A program made the position numbers and the translations under genes. Of a DNA stretch of 38,261 nt, positions 32,168-38,261 are shown piece by piece (position 1 is the stretch's first letter; every line of letters starts with the position of its first letter). Source of the stretch: an uncultured beta proteobacterium (GTDB lineage: Bacteria > Pseudomonadota > Gammaproteobacteria > Burkholderiales > Burkholderiaceae_C). The notes beneath the pieces are model-generated. The model did not search any database, was not told the DNA's origin, and saw only the letters and a program-made list of their open reading frames with translations. The stretch is from contig CAIXNB010000095.1 of the NCBI GenBank assembly GCA_903920695.1, positions 1-38,261 of the forward strand, in the 5' to 3' direction.

Positions 32168-33160
32168 CTATTGGACCAACACCGTCATGCCGGGGCGGGC
32201 ACCGGCAATCGGGGCCTGCGGACGGGCTCGAACCTCAAACGTGCGGGCATCAAACCCCTGTCCGGCGCGGGTGGCGCGCCAGGTGGCGAAGTCGGGTAAC
32301 ACACCCAGGTAATACACCTTGAACCGGTAGCGTTGGCTGTCCCCCGACGGGCGACCCAGGGCTGGCAGTGTGGCATCAAACTCGCTGCCCATGGCAAAGC
32401 GTTGCAACTTGTCTTCGCGCACATTGAGCACGACCCATTGCTCATTCAGGTTGACCACACTGACGACGGCCACGCCTTGTGGCGAGAGTTCCCCAAGCTT
32501 GGCGAGCACCTTGGCCACTTCCCCGGCCACCGGGCTCTTGAGCTCGGTTTCGGCCCGTGCCGCTTCCACCTCGGCAATCACGCCCTTGGTTTGCCTGAGC
32601 TGCGCATTGGCGGCCGCTTTGTCCTCAGGCCGGGCACCGGTTCTAGCCATGTCATATTGGGCCCTGGCGGCCAGTGCGGCATCGCGGGCGGCTGTGGCGT
32701 TGGCCTGCGCTTCGTCGCGCTTCTGGGCTGCAAGCAGGCCCTCGCTGGCGAGTCCATCTACCCGTTTGAAGGAGACATCGGCAAGATCTGCCGCCGTCTG
32801 GGCACGCTGCCAGTTCATTCTGGCCATTTGAATTTCTTCCCGCCGGGCGCCGTTTTGCGCTTTGTCTGCCACCGCCTGCGCTGCATCGCCCGCCGCGCCG
32901 GCTTGTGCCGCCTTGGCGCGCACTTCAGGGCTGTCAATGCGCAGCAACAGCGTTCCGGGCTGGATCTGGTCGCCCTCCTTGACCAGGATTTCACCGATGC
33001 GGCCGGTGACTTTGGGGGCGATGTCGGTTTCCGTGGCTTCCATCTGCCCCTGAAAATACTCGGGTGCGCTCTGGGCTGCGCGCCAAAAACCGTATCCCAC
33101 CAAGCCGGCGAGTGCCAGGCCTGCCATTGTCAACATCAGCTTCTTGGTATTCATGTTCAT
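32168..33160 (-). CDS. HlyD/EmrA-type periplasmic adaptor
   Basis: 330 residues. An N-terminal anchor (LMLTMAGLALAGLVGYGFW) precedes a biotinyl-lipoyl-like half (VTGRIGEILVKEGDQIQPGT), a long coiled-coil hairpin rich in Ala, Arg and Glu (about 80–195) and the second half (TELKSPVAGEVAKVLAKLGE). It bridges the inner-membrane permeases and the TolC channel. It resembles the YhiI/YbhG group. The ATG overlaps the stop of the TolC gene by four bases; an ATG two codons later is possible. Confidence 0.9.
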   Translation of the reverse strand: MNMNTKKLMLTMAGLALAGLVGYGFWRAAQSAPEYFQGQMEATETDIAPKVTGRIGEILVKEGDQIQPGTLLLRIDSPEVRAKAAQAGAAGDAAQAVADKAQNGARREEIQMARMNWQRAQTAADLADVSFKRVDGLASEGLLAAQKRDEAQANATAARDAALAARAQYDMARTGARPEDKAAANAQLRQTKGVIAEVEAARAETELKSPVAGEVAKVLAKLGELSPQGVAVVSVVNLNEQWVVLNVREDKLQRFAMGSEFDATLPALGRPSGDSQRYRFKVYYLGVLPDFATWRATRAGQGFDARTFEVRARPQAPIAGARPGMTVLVQ

Positions 33161-34554
33161 TCCACAGTGGTGTCTGCGCGGGAGATGTAGGCGCCAAACT
33201 GCTCAGACAGGCCACAACTCTCCAGCAGACTGGCCAGGGCCAGCACGTAGTCATAGGCAATCTGGGCGCGCTCGGTCATCACCTTGACCTGATTGGTTTG
33301 GGCGTCCATCAGTTCCAGCGCAGTACCCGTGCCTTCACGCAAGGCAGCACGGCGCAGGCGCAACACCTCAGAAGCCAGAAACATCCCGGGCTGTGCCGCC
33401 AGAAACTGGTGACGGGCCTGCTCCACCGCGCGCCAGTTTTTCTCAACCAGCAAATCAATGTCGTTGCGGGCAAGGGCATCGGCGCTCTCGGCCTGATCAA
33501 TCATTTTCTGCGCAGCAGCGGCCAGCGCATCGTGGTTGATGGAGTCGTACAGGTTCCATCGGGCGGCAATGCCGGCCATCCAGTTGGCATTACCAGACGT
33601 GATCTCACGCTGGCCAAAAGCAAACAACTGGGGTTTTCGCAGGGCCTCCTGCCCCGCATACAGTTGCTCGGCCTGGGCCTTCTTGGCCGCCACCTTGCTC
33701 AGGCCCGGATGGTGAAGCAAGGCCTGATCCACAAAGTAAGCCAGTGGCGCCAGCGGGTGCGTCACGACAAACAGCGGGGTTTGGGGCGTGACACTGTCCT
33801 GTGTCTTGAGGGTGTGGCGCAGCGCCGACGTCGCCAGTGCTGCCGCGTCGTCGGCCTTGACGGTATTGCGCCGGTACTCTTCAAAAGCCACCTGGGCCTG
33901 CAGGCGTTCGAGTTGCGAGATCAGACCGGCGCGCATCATTCTTTCAGCGCTGGCATCGTGCTGGGCAATGTCGGCCTGCGCCGTGCGACGCAATTGCGCG
34001 GCCTTCAAAGCCATCTGCGCGCCAAAGTAGCGTTGGACCAAAAGCGTGCTCAGTTCGTGCTCGGTTTTGGCCGTGTCGGATAAGGCTTCATCGGCTTGCG
34101 CGGACACAAAGCCGCGCGTCGCGTCGGTCACGCCGCCCATGTAGATTGGCCAGACGGCCGTCAGCGAGCCATTGGTAAGCGTGCCTCTCTGGTTCAGCGT
34201 GTAGTTGGCAGGCAGTGACGCAAGACCGCTGGCAGCCAGCATCCCCTGTATCTGGGCTGGCAGCAGTTGCTCGATTTGAGACAGCTTCTGGTTAATGCCA
34301 TCCAGGTTGACCGCCAGAACGGTGTTGTAAGAAAACGAGGCTGCCGACACGCTGATTGACGGGCCACCCAAGGCCTGGATGCCTTCGGTCTGCAGTGTCT
34401 TGCTGGCCTGATTGGCCCGTGCGCCAGCGAGCTGGTCCGAGTTGTCTTTCAGGCGCTGCCAGGCGGCATCAAAACTGAGGGCTTGGGCGTTAGCGCTTAA
34501 ATGCAGCGCCACGCAAAAGCCAATCAAGCCGACTTTTGAAAGAAAGGAATTCAT
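33157..34554 (-). CDS. TolC-family outer membrane efflux protein
   Basis: 465 residues. A signal peptide (VGLIGFCVALHLSANAQALS) is followed by the TolC/OEP helical repeats: LSFDAAWQRLKDNSDQLAGA at the first repeat, GSLTAVWPIYMGGVTDATRG at the strand region, and ARWNLYDSINHDALAAAAQK at the second repeat. It provides the outer-membrane duct. It is the first gene of the TolC–HlyD–permease–permease operon; the whole unit is translationally coupled or closely spaced. The exported substrate is unknown. Confidence 0.9.
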   Translation of the reverse strand: MNSFLSKVGLIGFCVALHLSANAQALSFDAAWQRLKDNSDQLAGARANQASKTLQTEGIQALGGPSISVSAASFSYNTVLAVNLDGINQKLSQIEQLLPAQIQGMLAASGLASLPANYTLNQRGTLTNGSLTAVWPIYMGGVTDATRGFVSAQADEALSDTAKTEHELSTLLVQRYFGAQMALKAAQLRRTAQADIAQHDASAERMMRAGLISQLERLQAQVAFEEYRRNTVKADDAAALATSALRHTLKTQDSVTPQTPLFVVTHPLAPLAYFVDQALLHHPGLSKVAAKKAQAEQLYAGQEALRKPQLFAFGQREITSGNANWMAGIAARWNLYDSINHDALAAAAQKMIDQAESADALARNDIDLLVEKNWRAVEQARHQFLAAQPGMFLASEVLRLRRAALREGTGTALELMDAQTNQVKVMTERAQIAYDYVLALASLLESCGLSEQFGAYISRADTTVE

Positions 34555-34846
34555 CGATCAAGCCCCCCGCAAACGCGTCCAGTCGGATTCACGCCAATCA
34601 GCGTCTTGCACCCCGACCCCTGCGATGGCAGTTCTGCGCGGACCCGTTGAGCGTAAGGCGTGTCGGCGCAAATGTGACGACGCCGCCGTTAAAGACAGCG
34701 TATTCAAGATTGATCGGCTGCACTGTGCGGCAGCAAACACAAGCCGGAGAAATAGTTGCTTCTCGTCTGTTTGTTCGTTGACGCACAGACAATCCTGCTG
34801 CTGCAACGCACGATCAAAGTCACTAAAACGAAATGGATGTATGACC

Positions 34847-35500
34847 ATGAAGACTGATTCGCAACTGCAGCAAGACGTGATGGCAGAACTGAAGTGGGAA
34901 CCCGCTGTGCATGCGGCGCAGATTGGCGTCGAAGTGAAGGATGGCGTTGTGACGCTGACCGGCGAGGTCAGCAGTTACACGGAAAAGTGGGATGCAGAGC
35001 GCGCCGCGCAACGCGTCCACGGGGTCATGGCCTTGGCCGTCGAGATGACGGTCAAGTTGTCGGAGTTTGGCCGGCGCTCCGACGCCGACATCGCCGAGTC
35101 GGCTAAAAATATTTTGGCCTGGACGAGTTCGGCGCCAGTGGATGCCGTCAAGGTATTGGTCGAAGGCGGCTGGCTGACCCTATCCGGTGACGTGGAGTGG
35201 CAGTACCAGCGTCAGGCTGCAGCTGACAGCGTGCGGCATCTGCTTGGCGTCACGGGTCTCAGCAACCAAATCGCGATCAAGCCGTCGCTATCGGCGATGG
35301 TCGTTAAGTCAGACATTGAGGCCGCGCTCAAGCGCCGTGCCAGCGCCGATGCAAAAACCATCGCGGTCGAGGTCAAGGGTGCCGACGTAACCTTATCGGG
35401 CCGCGTACACAGTTGGGCCGAGCGTGACTTGGCCACGCGATCGGCCTGGGGCAGTACTGGCGTGCGCAATGTTGTCGACAAGATGGAACTCGTCTACTGA
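34847..35500 (+). CDS. Triple BON-domain protein
   Basis: 217 residues. Three BON units are visible: VGVEVKDGVVTLTGEVSSY-like (about 25–80; HAAQIGVEVKDGVVTLTGEV), VKVLVEGGWLTLSGDVEWQY (about 95–145) and IAVEVKGADVTLSGRVHSW (about 165–215). BON domains bind lipid or membrane surfaces and are common in osmotic-stress proteins such as OsmY. There is no signal peptide, unlike OsmY, so this protein should be cytoplasmic. An in-frame ATG at 34841 is an alternative start. It is divergent from the efflux operon with about 290 bases between; that gap shows no gene. Confidence 0.87.
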   Translation: MKTDSQLQQDVMAELKWEPAVHAAQIGVEVKDGVVTLTGEVSSYTEKWDAERAAQRVHGVMALAVEMTVKLSEFGRRSDADIAESAKNILAWTSSAPVDAVKVLVEGGWLTLSGDVEWQYQRQAAADSVRHLLGVTGLSNQIAIKPSLSAMVVKSDIEAALKRRASADAKTIAVEVKGADVTLSGRVHSWAERDLATRSAWGSTGVRNVVDKMELVY

Positions 35501-35569
35501 ATCGGGTGCCGAGGACGCGGTGCGGCAACGATAGGATCGCCTCGCACACCAAGCTCACAGGGATAGGAC

Positions 35570-35791
35570 ATGGACATCACGACACATCGCGCACGTATCA
35601 CAGGCCCAGTCTCCTACCGGTCCGCCAGTGGTCGCAAGCAGAACATTCCCATTGGTCCGTGCCTGGTTGAGAGCCGCGGCGTACGCTTGATTGACATCAT
35701 TTGGGGAACGCGCGGGCAGAGTTCCGTGGCATTGCCCGTTGAAGAGGTTGAAGCGGCGCAGGATCATGGGCATCTGGTGCTTCTGGATTGA
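35570..35791 (+). CDS. Small conserved protein of unknown function
   Basis: 73 residues: MDITTHRARITGPVSYRSAS GRKQNIPIG, then LIDIIWGTRGQSSVALPVEE and AAQDHGHLVLLD. It looks like an all-beta protein with a basic N-terminal half. I believe close relatives exist in Burkholderiales, but no function is known to me. GGGATAGG precedes the ATG. Its stop is 33 bases before the CPBP start. Confidence 0.6.
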   Translation: MDITTHRARITGPVSYRSASGRKQNIPIGPCLVESRGVRLIDIIWGTRGQSSVALPVEEVEAAQDHGHLVLLD

Positions 35792-35823
35792 CGAGCCAGG
35801 ACTGGGCTTTGGGCGCAGCACCG

Positions 35824-36726
35824 ATGACAGTACCGCATCGCTCCAGGCGTCATCGCCAAGCGGTCGCTGAAGGCAGTGGGCGCTGGACTCACTGCATGGC
35901 ATTCCTGGCCATCACATTCGTCTGGTCGTGGTCTTGCTGGCTGCTGGCCCCTTTCCTTAAGGCGCATTCCACCCTGGCGGCCGCAGGGCTGTCCACGCTG
36001 GGCAGCTTCGGACCTGGCGTTGCGGCGGTGGCCGTGATCGGGTGGTTTGGCGGCGCGCGGGCCTTGCGCGGGTGGCTTGGGCGGTGTTTGCAATGGCGCA
36101 TCGGAATGCGCCCGTTTGCATGGGCCTTCTTCCTGCCCATGACGGTGCTGGCGGCTGCAGCCCTTGTGCACGTTGCACTGGGTGGGACGCTGGGGCCTTC
36201 GCCCCTTGTCGGGCACCTGCCGTTGGCCGCCGCCAACCTGGTGTTGATCCTGCTGCTGGGCGGACCATTGGGCGAAGAGTTCGGCTGGCGCGGCTATGCA
36301 GGCCCGGCGCTGCAGGTCCGCTACGGATGGCGCGCAGCGAGTCTGATTCTGGGAGCGGTGTGGGGACTGTGGCACCTGCCTCTGTTCTTCGTCGCAGGCA
36401 CCTTGCAGAGTCGGCTGCCGGTCTTGCCATTTCTCGCTTCCACCATTGCCCTGTCGGTCGTGTTTGGCTGGCTGTCGGCGCGCAGTCGCGGTAGCCTGCT
36501 ACCGGCACTGACACTGCACACCGCCGTGAACTGGTGGGCCTGGGTCATTCCGGGCCTGCTGGTCAGCGGCAATCAAGGGCAAATGGCTCTGGCAGTGGGG
36601 CTGTTGACGCTCGTGGCCATCGGCCTGCTGGCCTGGCCAGCGCGCCGGACGACCAAGCGCACAGATGTGCCCGACACGGCAATCAACTCACCCTGGCGTG
36701 CGCCGCACTGGCCTGGTGGTTCCTGA
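35824..36726 (+). CDS. CPBP-family intramembrane metalloprotease
   Basis: 300 residues from the ATG at 35824; a TTG at 35788, overlapping the previous stop, is an alternative. About eight hydrophobic segments are visible. The three CPBP/Abi motifs are present: LGEEFGWRGYAGP (Glu-Glu-x3-Arg, about 147–155), WGLWHLPLFF (His about 183) and TLHTAVNWW (His and Asn about 232). The family cleaves prenylated or other membrane substrates and includes bacteriocin self-immunity proteins. The next gene follows after ten bases, so the two may be co-transcribed. Confidence 0.88.
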   Translation: MTVPHRSRRHRQAVAEGSGRWTHCMAFLAITFVWSWSCWLLAPFLKAHSTLAAAGLSTLGSFGPGVAAVAVIGWFGGARALRGWLGRCLQWRIGMRPFAWAFFLPMTVLAAAALVHVALGGTLGPSPLVGHLPLAAANLVLILLLGGPLGEEFGWRGYAGPALQVRYGWRAASLILGAVWGLWHLPLFFVAGTLQSRLPVLPFLASTIALSVVFGWLSARSRGSLLPALTLHTAVNWWAWVIPGLLVSGNQGQMALAVGLLTLVAIGLLAWPARRTTKRTDVPDTAINSPWRAPHWPGGS

Positions 36727-36736
36727 AAGGTTCAAC

Positions 36737-37198
36737 ATGACAAATGATATCGATGCGTTTCTGGCAGCTACCCATGAGACGTTCGCCACCTACAAGAAGC
36801 TCTCGGACGCGACCGGACCCGACGCGGCCTGGCAGACGATGTTGGAGGGTTACCCGGAGCGACAAAAGCAACGCATGACACCGTTTCTGTCGCGGCCCAC
36901 ACTGCTTGAAGGGTTCACGATTTCAATCCCCTTTTTCGAACGCATTGGCATGAAGATGAGCGTGGTCGACATCTCGAACCACGGCGTGGACGCGGTGCTC
37001 GAAATACAGCGCTACTGCCCCTACCTGCAACTCTGCCAGGAGCACGGCCAGGCAACGCCATGCCATGTGATGTGCGAAATGGACGTCGAGGCCACGCGCC
37101 GAGCCTTCCCCGAGATGAAGGGTACCATCCTGAGTCGCCAGGCCACTGGAGACTGCGTCTGCCTATTCCGCTACGAACGGCCCGCGCAGCGAGCCTAG
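36737..37198 (+). CDS. Probable L-2-amino-thiazoline-4-carboxylate hydrolase family protein
   Basis: 153 residues from the ATG at 36737, with AAAGG six bases upstream. The C-terminal half carries RYCPYLQLCQEHGQ, PCHVMCEMD and GDCVCLFRYERP, a cysteine spacing like that of the ATC hydrolase family (PF14196), a small fold whose founding member opens the thiazoline ring of ATC to S-carbamoyl-cysteine. Other members have no known substrate. The six cysteines could instead bind metal. The family call is from pattern memory and is moderate. Confidence 0.55.
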   Translation: MTNDIDAFLAATHETFATYKKLSDATGPDAAWQTMLEGYPERQKQRMTPFLSRPTLLEGFTISIPFFERIGMKMSVVDISNHGVDAVLEIQRYCPYLQLCQEHGQATPCHVMCEMDVEATRRAFPEMKGTILSRQATGDCVCLFRYERPAQRA

Positions 37199-37243
37199 CG
37201 CCCGCACTTCGGCGAGCAATCAGGCACCTGCTACTGCGGGCGC
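37198..37243 (+). terminator. Possible terminator hairpin
   Basis: GCGCCCGCA (37198–37206) and TGCGGGCGC (37235–37243) form a perfect 9-bp stem with a 28-base loop that begins at the stop codon of the preceding gene. There is no T run, so termination is uncertain. Confidence 0.3.
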
Positions 37244-37413
37244 AGGCAACTGCAGGCTTCGCGTCAAAGCGCTTGGCCCGGGCGTCATCTGTCGCCGACA
37301 ACAGGCTCGTTACGACATGGTCCGTGTTTCGGCTATCAAGTAGCGCAGCATGAGGAGGGCTTTAACGTTGGCGGTCACCGGAAAGCCGAAGGCAAGTACG
37401 GTGTACCAACCAG

Positions 37414-37671
37414 TTAGCCCGCTGCGCCCGACACCAGCGGAAATGCGGCTGGATTTCGTATGGACTGCACCGATAAATCGACATCCAACCCCGGCCAATA
37501 GAGATGGTCGGGAGTAGGCCACTGAACTTCTGATATCTGTTCAATCGTCCCCTTTCGAAACCAGGGGAATTGATCGAAGGGCACGAGCAGTTCCTCGTCG
37601 GCAAGCAGAAGCCAAAAACCGTGCTTCGATATGTGGGTAACTTCAGCCGCCAAAGTGCTGGTTCCAGGCAT
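37414..37671 (-). CDS. DUF2442 family protein
   Basis: 85 residues. HGFWLLLADEELLVPFDQFP and the following WFRKGT are typical of DUF2442, as is the pattern L-x-WPxxxxDLSVxSI toward the end (HLYWPGLDVDLSVQSI). DUF2442 genes usually follow DUF4160 genes, as here, with a 29-base overlap. Such pairs have been suggested to be toxin–antitoxin-like, but this is not proven for this protein. Confidence 0.82.
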   Translation of the reverse strand: MPGTSTLAAEVTHISKHGFWLLLADEELLVPFDQFPWFRKGTIEQISEVQWPTPDHLYWPGLDVDLSVQSIRNPAAFPLVSGAAG

Positions 37672-37882
37672 CTTGGATCTCCTTCAAGTGTGCATTAACA
37701 ACCGCTTGCGCTTGCCGAATCTGCGTAGCAGAAAGACCAGTATGGTTGGCTAAAGCCACCTGCGGTGCAAGCCAAAACTTCGCTTCGCCGTCAGCATGCG
37801 CAACATGCACATGAATACGTGCCTCCTCTCGAGAAAAAAAGAAGAGACGATATTGACCATCACGAACAATGGTTGGTGCCAT
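37643..37882 (-). CDS. DUF4160 family protein
   Basis: 79 residues from the ATG at 37882. MAPTIVRDGQYRLFFFSREE ARIHVHV contains the DUF4160 motif (F-x-S-x-E/D-x-x-x-xHVHV), followed by EAKFWLAPQVALANHTGLS and an amphipathic helix. The function is unknown. It is translated just before, and overlapping, the DUF2442 gene. A longer frame to 37933 lacks conserved residues. Confidence 0.82.
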   Translation of the reverse strand: MAPTIVRDGQYRLFFFSREEARIHVHVAHADGEAKFWLAPQVALANHTGLSATQIRQAQAVVNAHLKEIQDAWNQHFGG

Positions 37883-38207
37883 GCCTGTACTGTAACCTGC
37901 TTGAAAACGCCGTGACCCATGCCGCCCTGTCACGGCAGAGCCTGGGGACTTGCCCTACACGGTGGTCGGTGACACCTGCCTGCCACTTGTAGCAATTGGC
38001 AGTGGTGACGCAGATTTCATGTCCGCACGGACCACTACAGAGTCCACTACAGATGCCGGATAGACGAGTGCAGGCGCTTCCCCCAAAGCCAAACTATCGG
38101 TCAGCTTCTTGCGCTTGTGGGGGAGTCCATATATGCGGGGTTTGAAGCGGACCCGGAATTTGGAACAGGGGTTTAAGTGGGACACTGTCTAAAGAAACGG
38201 GTAACCA
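37883..38207. other. Intergenic stretch up to the IS3-type element
   Basis: No convincing gene. A 76-codon minus-strand frame (37955–38185) has no recognisable homology. The last 70 bases or so before 38208 probably contain the left end and promoter of the insertion sequence, but the exact inverted-repeat boundary cannot be set without its other end. Confidence 0.35.
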
Positions 38208-38261
38208 ATGACTGAATCGAAGAAGCGCAAAGTGCATCTGCCGGAGTTCAAGGCCAAGGTG
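38208..38261 (+). mobile_element. IS3-family transposase OrfA, first 18 codons
   Basis: The frame MTESKKRKVHLPEFKAKV runs off the right window edge. A basic start followed by (H/R)xPEFKAKV is the usual opening of the HTH_Tnp_1 domain of IS3-family OrfA proteins. In such elements OrfA is joined to the DDE catalytic OrfB by a -1 frameshift; that part lies outside the window. Confidence 0.7.

Overview
The window looks like a chromosomal segment of a diazotrophic betaproteobacterium, probably of the Comamonadaceae (Rhodoferax-like). This rests on the overall character of the proteins, the gltX–tRNA-Ala–tRNA-Glu–tRNA-Asp order, and a proteobacterial nif/fix cluster with an oxygen-sensitive type NifA. 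The taxonomy is inference; no 16S gene or species marker is present. The window is cut at both ends: a truncated gltX at the left and the first 18 codons of an IS3-type transposase at the right.

Region 1 (1–10250) is accessory and mosaic. It holds a truncated gltX 3' end, three tRNA genes with their own promoter and terminator, and an orphan BrnA-type antitoxin. A string of small stand-alone genes follows: FMN split-barrel, Cdd1-like, GIY-YIG-like, DUF2164, DUF924, SSB-like, ElaA acetyltransferase and DUF3024. Next come a DUF1800/DUF1501 pair of exported proteins, a P-loop kinase and a MarR regulator. Several broken genes (S1/P1 nuclease, response-regulator receiver, addiction-module antitoxin) show repeated insertion and deletion.

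Region 2 (10271–20662) is the first half of the nitrogen-fixation cluster. On the minus strand, transcription runs iscU–erpA–iscA–hscA–nifV–nifW–fixA–fixB–fixC–fixX. It supplies a Fe-S assembly module, homocitrate synthase, a nitrogenase-protecting protein and the FixABCX electron-bifurcating complex that feeds low-potential electrons to nitrogenase. nifA is divergent on the plus strand. Good sigma-54 promoters are visible before iscU and nifV, and nifV also has a TGT-N10-ACA NifA site.

Region 3 (20705–23600) separates nifA from nifB. It holds an antitoxin remnant and a two-gene unit: a small unknown protein and an exported trypsin-like protease fused to TPRs and a surface-adhesin-E-like domain.

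Region 4 (23656–29772) is the second nif half: two NifA sites and a sigma-54 promoter, then nifB–fdxN–HesB/IscA-like–nifZ–nifZ2–unknown–nifS–nifT–unknown. A palindromic repeat and a SIR2-like gene follow. Together the two halves make FeMo-cofactor precursors (nifB, nifV, nifS, ferredoxin), mature and protect nitrogenase (nifZ, nifW, nifT) and deliver electrons (fix). nifHDK and nifEN are not in the window.

Region 5 (29775–38261) holds a four-gene tripartite exporter operon (TolC, HlyD-type adaptor, two ABC-2 permeases, no ATPase gene). Then come a triple-BON protein, a small conserved protein, a CPBP intramembrane protease, a probable ATC-hydrolase-family protein, a DUF4160/DUF2442 pair and the start of an IS3-family element.

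The least explained items are the SIR2-like gene and two small unknown genes in the nif unit, the protease–TPR–adhesin fusion inserted between nifA and nifB, the structured spacer between two tRNA genes, and the exporter without an ATPase.
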